This document shows, piece after piece, positions 56,490-64,000 of a DNA stretch of 64,000 nucleotides. The stretch covers positions 97,209-161,208 of the forward strand of contig QANZ01013659.1 in NCBI GenBank assembly GCA_003254925.1. The letters are read 5' to 3'. The notes under the pieces were generated by a model, which did not search any database, had not been told where the DNA came from, and saw only the letters and a program-made list of their open reading frames with translations. The translations under genes and the position numbers were made by a program. The DNA is from Chamaecrista fasciculata (taxonomy: Eukaryota; Streptophyta; Magnoliopsida; Fabales; Fabaceae). The stretch's first letter is position 1; each line of letters begins with the position of its first letter.

Positions 56490-58202
56490 TAGGAGCGAGT
56501 TAATCAGTATTTAAGCGACAAAATTGATTCAATGGGGTGTGGGGTTATGCCAAGAGGAAGACTTTAGCTTCGAAGTCTTTGTTTAAGCATATGTTTATTG
56601 CGCTCATGTCACACGCTTAAAAACTAAGATTCACCTTCATAATGAGATGCAAGGGCCACTTTTATGAGCTTTATATGCTTTCAATTTCTACCTTTTATCT
56701 TCAAGCATCGTAAACTATCACAAGTTCACAACGTATCTATGAGATAAATATAATTAAGGAAATAATAGATTCCCTATGGAGAGGCAAAATCGTAATTTGT
56801 AAGGTGGGTATTGAGAATTTGGGAACCAAAATAGCATTTTCATAAACAATGATATGTCGCATTAATAGCGCATAATCTTGCTTCGCTTCAATTACAATGA
56901 GGAATTTTCAAACTAAAAGTGAGGTGCAAGGCAGGTAATGAGACAAAAAACTATAATAGATAATTACTCCTAAATTAAGCGAAATTAGTTTGGAAACTAA
57001 ATATTTCAGAGTTGTCGAGTTGCTCAAAAGGACCATTATTCAGGAAGTCACTTAAGTGGTGTGTAGTTCCTATCCCTTCATGCAAGCTTAGATAATCTTC
57101 TAGTAGATTAGTTTGCTCTCTCAAGCTTCTTTCATTCTTTGATCCCTGTAATAATTTCGGAATGATTGCATCTTCATGGTGTTACGGAGTCACAAATCAA
57201 TTTATTGATATTGCGAGAAGTTTACTAGTGACTCTGCCATTAGATTATTAGACCCCCCTAGTTTCGCACCATTGTTTGTCCATTTTCGTACTACTTTTTT
57301 CAGTCAATGCTTATTTAGTTATTTATTGGGCGACTAATTTTTTATTTGGCTCTTTAAATGGCCGGTTCTTTATATCTCTGAACATCTCCTTTCAGTGGTC
57401 TAAAAGACAGTATTAATCGAACAGTTCAGCTTCATATGTTGAGTAATTCACTGACTAATTTCGAAGTGTAAATGTAATACACCCAGTATTTTCTTTGGCT
57501 AGGAGAAAATCATATGAAAATTGAAGAATCGAAGTTGAAATTGAAGTTTTGAAATGGACCATTTGCATGTTTCGTGGATATAAAGTTAGTCAACATATTA
57601 AATCACCAGCAAAAATGTGAAAGCATATATAAGATTCCCTTTCCTTTTTCGTAAATAAATAAGGGTCCAGTGGTTGTTGAACCCCACAATCAAATTCATT
57701 AATTCAATATAAATCAATTGCCAGACCATTAATTGGCCTAGAGTTTTGTAATAAGAAATGGCCGCCACTTAGAAATCAGTCATCAGTTTCATGCTTGACA
57801 TTTGACAATATTATAAAAGCAACGCGGCACGAAAATTTATATAGATGTTTCATATTTGTCCATTTTCATGATGCAAGGCCACATTGTTATTGGCTCGTTA
57901 CTTTATTAATACCTACACTTTAGTACGAAACTTAGTATATTCTTTATTATTCATTGTCCATTGCCATGGGGCCAAAACCACGTTGTTGATAATGAAAAGA
58001 ACATAAAGACCAGTATGTATAGATGCTTCAACATATGGAGCCCAATGACTAAATGAAATTAAGCAAGACTTTCTAGTTAGCATTTTATTTCATAAGAGGA
58101 TAAACATTGACAAAGTTGGAAAGTTCCATCACGCAGATATAGCACCGCTTTGAACATAACTCAGTAACTAACTCAAGAATTAGGATTTGCAGCCATACAG
58201 TT
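56490..58202. other. Intergenic DNA
   Basis: Promoter side of the P450 and 3' side of sulfite oxidase. AT-rich, with no coding sequence or clear element recognised. Confidence 0.4.
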
Positions 58203-61200
58203 TTACAAGTTTGAGAAGCCCACTCGAGCTTGGACTCGATGCCATGAAGTGTTCAATATCCCTCTCAAGTTCCAAATTTCATCAACCTTTTCAGGTTGAA
58301 CATTAGCAGCTGAATCTACCTGCAAATCAGCCAAGGGTAATGATTAGAAGCTATATGTACATATTTGAAACTCTAATTCAGTGTCGATCTTTGTAAACCA
58401 TTATGCAAAAAGCATACACCTTGGAGTTAAAGTGCTAAACTGATTTGAGCTAAAAGTGGATGAGTGAAAGAGAAAATTTTCAAGAATTAACAAATGTTTT
58501 GTACACTGAGTGGGGAGAGAGAGAGAGAATACACACTTCAATGACAAAAAAGACAGTTAACCAAGCTTCTTTCAGGAAAAAACAATTCAACTATAAAATC
58601 AGACTAATTTGGTGGCCGATTCACGGGCAGAACTGGTTGGTCCAGTTTAATTCCTATATTTATACCTCTAAACAAATACATGATTCAAGTTACCATCACA
58701 TTTCCTTACAAGACAGACACAATAGCCAATGCGCAACCATAAACGATTTGCTGTAACAAGATATCTTGATGTTTTCATATGATAACAAAATGGAATTCAG
58801 ACGAATATTAGTTAACAGGTAAGATTAACATACTGCTTTTGCTACAATCTCTGTGTTGTGATGAATATCAACAATGACCTCAAATAGCACCCATGCCCAT
58901 TTGTCACTGCTCGCATCATCTGGTATGTAGGGAATGCCAATTTTCTGAAACCTCGAGGTTTCCAGCCAAGTTTTGCCTCCATCAACAGACACGTCCACTC
59001 TCTCAATGCCTCTGCCACCTCCTGATACTGCATACCCACTAACTTTTACCTGCACAAGATATACAAGATTAGCAATTTTTCAGTCAACTGGTAATTGACT
59101 GAACTTGTGCGCTCTTGCTATGATTTGGAAGACGAAGGCATTATGTTTAACATCCTAGAATAGGGCATTGGAAATAAAATATAAGTCGTCAAATTCAAAT
59201 AGAGGGAAAGGAAAAAAGGAAGAACAAGTGGCCAAGTGCCAGTAATCAGTCAAATTGTGAAAAAATAATAAAAAAAAAGTTCTAAAATTGGGGTTGGAGA
59301 AGATGAATATGACATATATTGTAACTTCATTGCAGTGGAGAGACACAGATTGCCAACATTGCATTTTAAGAAAAAATAACAAAGAAACATCAATTTAATC
59401 TTATTTTCTGAAACGAACACAAATTTCTTCATTTCTAAAATTATATTTGAAAAATCTATACATTTTTAGCCAAAGTCAACATAAAATAATGAATCAATTA
59501 CACTTTATCCGCCTCTGTGGTCTGGCTTACTCCCATATAGTTTAAAGTTCCTCATTCAACTCCCCTGGATTAATTCATGTACCATTTAACTATCCTGTGT
59601 TGCATGATATCTAAGTTTTAACAGAAATAATCATGAATCATGTAAATAGCGAAGCAATAAAAAGTTTATCATTAAATTTATATTTTACTTATATATCTTG
59701 AATAATATCACAGTGGGCTGAGATTTTTTTTGATAAAGTGACTGTTGTTAAGATTAAGTAGAATTTTCAATTTCAAAATGTCATCCTGATCCTATTAATA
59801 TCCTTGAGATTTATGGAATAGTTGAAGGTATGGGTAAACTATATTTTTGAGAATGATATTGTTAATTATTTTAAGTTTCATAAGATCATTTGGGTTTAAA
59901 TTATGACAAATAATACCATCGGGGTGAACTGATCAGGCCAAAATAAAAGGGAGGTAAATTGTAATTTGCCCTAAAATAATATATATTAAACACTTATAGG
60001 AAAAAGATGTTCAGTTCCAAATATGGATTATATGTAAAATAAAATGCTTAATTGGTATGCTTGGGCATTTCAGACTGAACAGGACCACACGTATAAAATA
60101 GATAACTAAATCAGAAACTGCAAAAACTAACCTTTCCAGGCTTTATAGTGCTCACATCCTCTAGAGAACATATAACACACTGTCACAAGGAAACTAATAA
60201 CTATTAGTTAGGCCATTTTTTTCCTGACAAAATGCAAATATTAATTGCGTCTTTTTTAACAGTAGCTGATTGTTTAGTTCTTAACAAATAAAATGTGCTT
60301 AGCTTGAATTGAAGACTAAATGAAAACTAAAAATAGGAAAAAAAAAAAAAATAAAAAAGCTGCAGCAGAAAGTTGAGATAATCAGAACACCTGAACAGGA
60401 AAATCCATTTGGGGTCTCCTGGTTGACCAATCAATGTTATCCCAATTCACAGATGGTGGAAACATTTTGTAGTCTTTTTGCATAAAGAAACCCTGCCACA
60501 TGACAAGGTGAAGTTCTAGCATATTCTAAAAAATGATTTTGGTCATTTCAGATTAAATTCACAGCATATAAATCAGACCTGACATTCTTGTTCGATGATA
60601 TTGATAGACTCCAGCCATTTAACAGACCGAGCTCCAATTACACCAGGAACAACCACACGCAACGGATACCCATGATCTCTGTTAAGAGGCTAAAGTGGGA
60701 CAAAAAGGAAAAATTAAAGAAGTGTGATCCATGCTGATTTTTTCAACAGATAAATTCCCCCAACACAGGCTTATGTATGAGGACAAAAAAAGAAAACATA
60801 TATTTACAAAAACTGAAAGTTAATTAGCAAAAGAAACCAAACAGAAGAGAAGTTAGGGTAAAGTACTGTTTCAGACAAGCTTGAACTATATCTGTTCTAC
60901 ACATTTTGCTGACCTAAGTACTATTAGTTGTAGCTCCTCTTTTTAAGGAACAAAAACTAGCAATGCAGAAGCACAGTGTTTATCTTTTAGTGTTGCTTAT
61001 TAGACAGAACAGATAGTGAAATTGAAAAACCTTACAGGCTTAAATGAATAAGATAGGGAACAACATGAAGGAAATATCACTCACTTTACCGTTCATTTCA
61101 TAAGCAAGTAGAACATCTGCTGCAGGATTTGTGGCCTGACCAAGCGGAATGGATGCCTTGTAGGGGCCTCCATTTTCCTCCTATATTTTTTTTAGATTTA

Positions 61201-63120
61201 CAAGAAAAGGCAAAAGAAAACATGAATATATACATGACCAGAAATAATAGTTTTTTTTTGGGAGTAATTTACAAGCCATACTTATCATTACCTTACACTT
61301 GTCAATGCTTACAAACTCAACATGTTTTCCACCAAACTTAGTGGTACTTGTCAACTTTGGTATTCCAACAAGTTCAAGAACATCAGCCAATTTGGCACCA
61401 CCCCAGACAGCTGAGAGAGAATAATAAGATAAAAGAATACTTAAAACTTGAAGAAATATAAGATAGAACACCTCAAAAACAAGATGTATCACAGAGCAGT
61501 CCATATATACATAAGATATGCTTCCGCATAAATTTTAGAATCAACTACAAAAGCTCATTCAGCCCTTAAGCAGTATATCTCATTATGAGAAATAAATTAA
61601 ATAGGAATCCTTCTGAAAATGAACTTTTGCCATAAGAATAGGAAATAGTGCTATAATGCTATTGGCATTTCATGCAATCAAAACAAAAATAAAAGTGCAC
61701 CAGTGTCTAGTAGCCAGGAATCAGTGAATTTATGCTGCTAGAATAGGCAATTGTGCCAATGAATAGCATGCAGAAATTATACATCATGGAATCATCTCGA
61801 GCTTGACGATAATTCATGGACATTATACTTATTGCAGTTGGTTTAAAATAATTAAATGTCACCAGTGGTCCAGAAGCAAAATCACTAACCATTTCCAATA
61901 GCAGATACATCCCAGCCAACTCCCTTCACCGTTTTGGTCTTGCTCATGGCAGTCCTTCTATTACCTGCACACTGTGAAAGCCGTAGAGGAAAAATCAACA
62001 ATTTTTCAAGATGTACCCAACAGCATACCAAGACCTTCTAAGGTATTCCACTAGAAGTTGAGCAGAGATATACCAATGATAATGCAGCAAGAACTTTTTT
62101 TTAACTAACCTGTAATGTAGCAGTGACATTATACTTTGGAAGCATCCTGTCATCAAATAAGAAGGTCAGTTCTCCATTTGATAAACACTAGATTGGAGAT
62201 ACATTTAGTAAAGAATTGGAAGTATAGCGTCCCAACGGAAAGTGATAATCACAACAATTATATTATCTGATTGAAATCAATGAAATTTGAGATTCACAGG
62301 TAGCACTAACCTGATATCTTTCATATAAAGCAGTTTGGAATCCTCTACTAGACCAGATATAGAAAAACAGTATCTGCAAGACGAAACAGGTCATAATATT
62401 AAGTCTAATTCCTCTATAGTGGACAACATTTACAAATGAAAAGAATAATCAGGAAAGATCAGCATATGACCTTTCTATGTCATCAACTATTGGTATTGGG
62501 CCATGATTTCTCTTATAAAAGAAATCTTCCGGAGTCACATATGAGGAAATCAAGGCAGAACGCGGCGGTTCAGCATTGAATGGTTCCTGAAGAATACAGT
62601 AAATTGGATTTTAAAAGCAGACAGGAAGATATATACACCAACTATAGTCAAAGGGATTGATTTTGAGTTAAAGACACTCTTCATCAACTTTAGTTCCATC
62701 CAAACTTTGGTTGAGACTGAAGATGCAATCTATACAAAGAAATAATGCTGATGTCCCTATGCAGCTCCTTGGATAGTCATTAATTTTCTACTCTATTATC
62801 TTTTTTTTTTAATATAATTTTCTTTTATCTTTTACGCATATCACCGGTGCCTATCTTTAGGATATAAATACAACAATCATTAATCAATGAATGAATCACG
62901 AGTTAGAACTGAACCAAATAGCAAACCAAAGGGTTGTCACAAGAAACCAAAAGCAAATGTAATATTGAAATAAGTATAATTCCGGAGAGACAAGATAGGG
63001 AATACGGTGAATTGTGGAATTAATAATAAAAAACGAGAAGCTTGCCTTGGCGTTAATCAGAAGAGAAGGATGACGAGGAGGTTCTCGAGAATAATCAGAG
63101 GGTGCTGTCAATCCCGGCAT
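58203..63120 (-). CDS. SOX: Sulfite oxidase (molybdenum enzyme, peroxisomal)
   Basis: Twelve exons, minus strand: 63046-63120, 62471-62586, 62311-62373, 62110-62146, 61890-61971, 61292-61410, 61085-61180, 60579-60689, 60391-60492, 60132-60179, 58834-59049, 58203-58319. They encode 393 residues, the length of the Arabidopsis enzyme (At3g01910). It oxidises sulfite to sulfate in peroxisomes, protecting against sulfite excess; the plant form has no haem domain. The molybdenum ligand is Cys98 in QCAGNRR, the first codon of exon 5. Moco-domain blocks include [10 protein letters not shown] and [12 protein letters not shown]. The dimerisation domain begins near CVICSLEDV. The C-terminal SNL is a peroxisomal targeting signal. 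The start [19 protein letters not shown] matches the family; an in-frame ATG at 63162 would add 14 residues. Intron 1 has a GC donor. Confidence 0.95.
59496..59975. mobile_element. MITE in a sulfite oxidase intron
   Basis: The arm 'tcaattacactttatccgcc' near 59496 and the arm 'ggtaaattgtaatttgccct' near 59954 are inverted relatives, with further 'taactatcctgtg' type phrases between. Lies between the exons ending at 59049 and 60132. Confidence 0.55.
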
Positions 63121-63267
63121 TCTCAGAGCTCCTTCTTCGTCTTCTTTGGTAGTATCAATCAAACACAGAGAGCAGAAAAGCAGTTACTAGAGCTTGTGCG
63201 AATGCGGAAGAACACGGAGAAACAGATTATATACAACACCTTGAAATGAATGAATAAATGGGCGGCT

Positions 63268-63670
63268 AAAGTAGAAATTTGGTCCCATATCTTTTGCTCA
63301 ATTCCCAATTTGGTCACATATCTTTTTTTGTTGGACTTTTGATCCTATATCTTTGGGTCAAATCTGTCTCACTTTGGTCTCATATTTTTTGTTTTGTTGC
63401 AGATTTGGTCTCATCACTCTGAGTTAATTGAAGAATTGGTTCTATATCTTTGAGTAGTAAGGTTTAAAAGTGGTCTCATATTTTCACAAAATGAACAACA
63501 AATAGTTGATCTTTTTGCAAAGATATGGGACTAATTTTTCAACTTGACTAAAAGATATGACACCAAAATTAGGATCTTTTGCAAAGATATAGGACCAAAA
63601 TTGCAACAAAAAAAGATACAGGACCAAGTTGGGAACTGAGAAAAATATATGGGACCAAATTTTTACTTTG
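63268..63670. mobile_element. MITE in the sulfite oxidase promoter
   Basis: Ends AAAGTAGAAATTTGGTCCC and GGGACCAAATTTTTACTTT bound 403 bp, same family as 8212-8624. It begins only 148 bases before the start codon, so it lies at or next to the core promoter. Confidence 0.8.
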
Positions 63671-64000
63671 GTCTAAATAGGCGAATGTCATTGGTGGTGG
63701 GTCCCACTTACCATTCGACGGTGATCACATGCTTTAATGATCATATTCGATGGTTGAGATCGGATTAACTGGTAATTGCCTTGACACGTGGTGGACTTTC
63801 ATTGGCTAAGGCTGTGGCATCTGCTGACGTATGACTCTCCAATTGGCATTTCCGCCGCCCGTGTACCATTGCCCTTGTCCTAATCTCATATTTGTTTCGC
63901 ATTGCAAAGCCAAAACCCATTAGTTTAATGATTATTGGTGTTAAATATTTGGATTACATTATATTTTTGTTTTAAATATTTTATTTATATTAAATATTTC
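63671..64000 (-). promoter_or_regulatory. Distal promoter of sulfite oxidase, with a G-box
   Basis: Contains ACACGTGG at 63784-63791 (G-box core CACGTG at 63785-63790), a common bZIP/bHLH site. Otherwise no gene seen before the window ends. Confidence 0.45.

Overview
This window is nuclear DNA of a flowering plant, most likely a eudicot. The genes have many short spliced exons with GT-AG borders, the intergenic DNA is AT-rich, and Ty1/copia, LINE, MITE and Helitron-type repeats are abundant. The species cannot be named from the sequence. Four assembly gaps are visible: single Ns at 8844, 29271 and 38480, and 304 Ns at 27581-27884.

From left to right the genes are: the 3' part of an At3g27210-like protein (493-1297, +); an acidic lipase (6212-9448, +) that lacks one exon in this assembly; a GPI-anchored phytocyanin (10969-12213, +); a DUF/GT77-type nucleotide-diphospho-sugar transferase (22454-24089, +); plastid ribosomal protein bS21c (25020-25957, -); a kelch F-box protein of the TML/HOLT type with a nearly perfect miR2111 target site (42435-43640, +); a truncated SWIB/MDM2 (CHC1/SNF12) paralogue with an in-frame stop (45290-46991, +); FIDGETIN-LIKE 1 in 13 coding exons (48794-54074, +); an intronless CYP94B-type P450 (54697-56286, -); and sulfite oxidase in 12 exons (58203-63120, -). 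From memory, this order resembles parts of Arabidopsis At3g27120-27210, At5g14170-14180 and At3g01900-01910, so it looks like an ancestral block that was later split among Arabidopsis segments. The genes are not an operon; they act in separate processes (meiosis, plastid translation, sulfite detoxification, oxylipin or fatty-acid hydroxylation, nitrogen/symbiosis signalling).

Repeats fill most of the rest. There is a 5'-truncated LINE at 2170-3915 with an 11-bp target duplication. A complete 4.9-kb copia element at 12353-17259 sits in the 3' UTR of the phytocyanin gene; its LTRs differ at 3 of 235 sites, and it has one internal stop. A non-coding copia derivative at 19036-21839 carries a hAT-type MITE in one LTR. 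Several MULE-like and hAT-like MITEs lie in introns and promoters. A Helitron-like end lies at 31551. About 13 kb (27.9-41.2 kb) holds no recognisable gene.

No wholly new biological system was found. The most unusual pattern is a set of very short insertions (about 6-24 bp, mostly a poly(A) or poly(T) run plus a few bases) bounded by 11-15-bp direct repeats. They look like LINE reverse-transcription events that copied little more than the tail.
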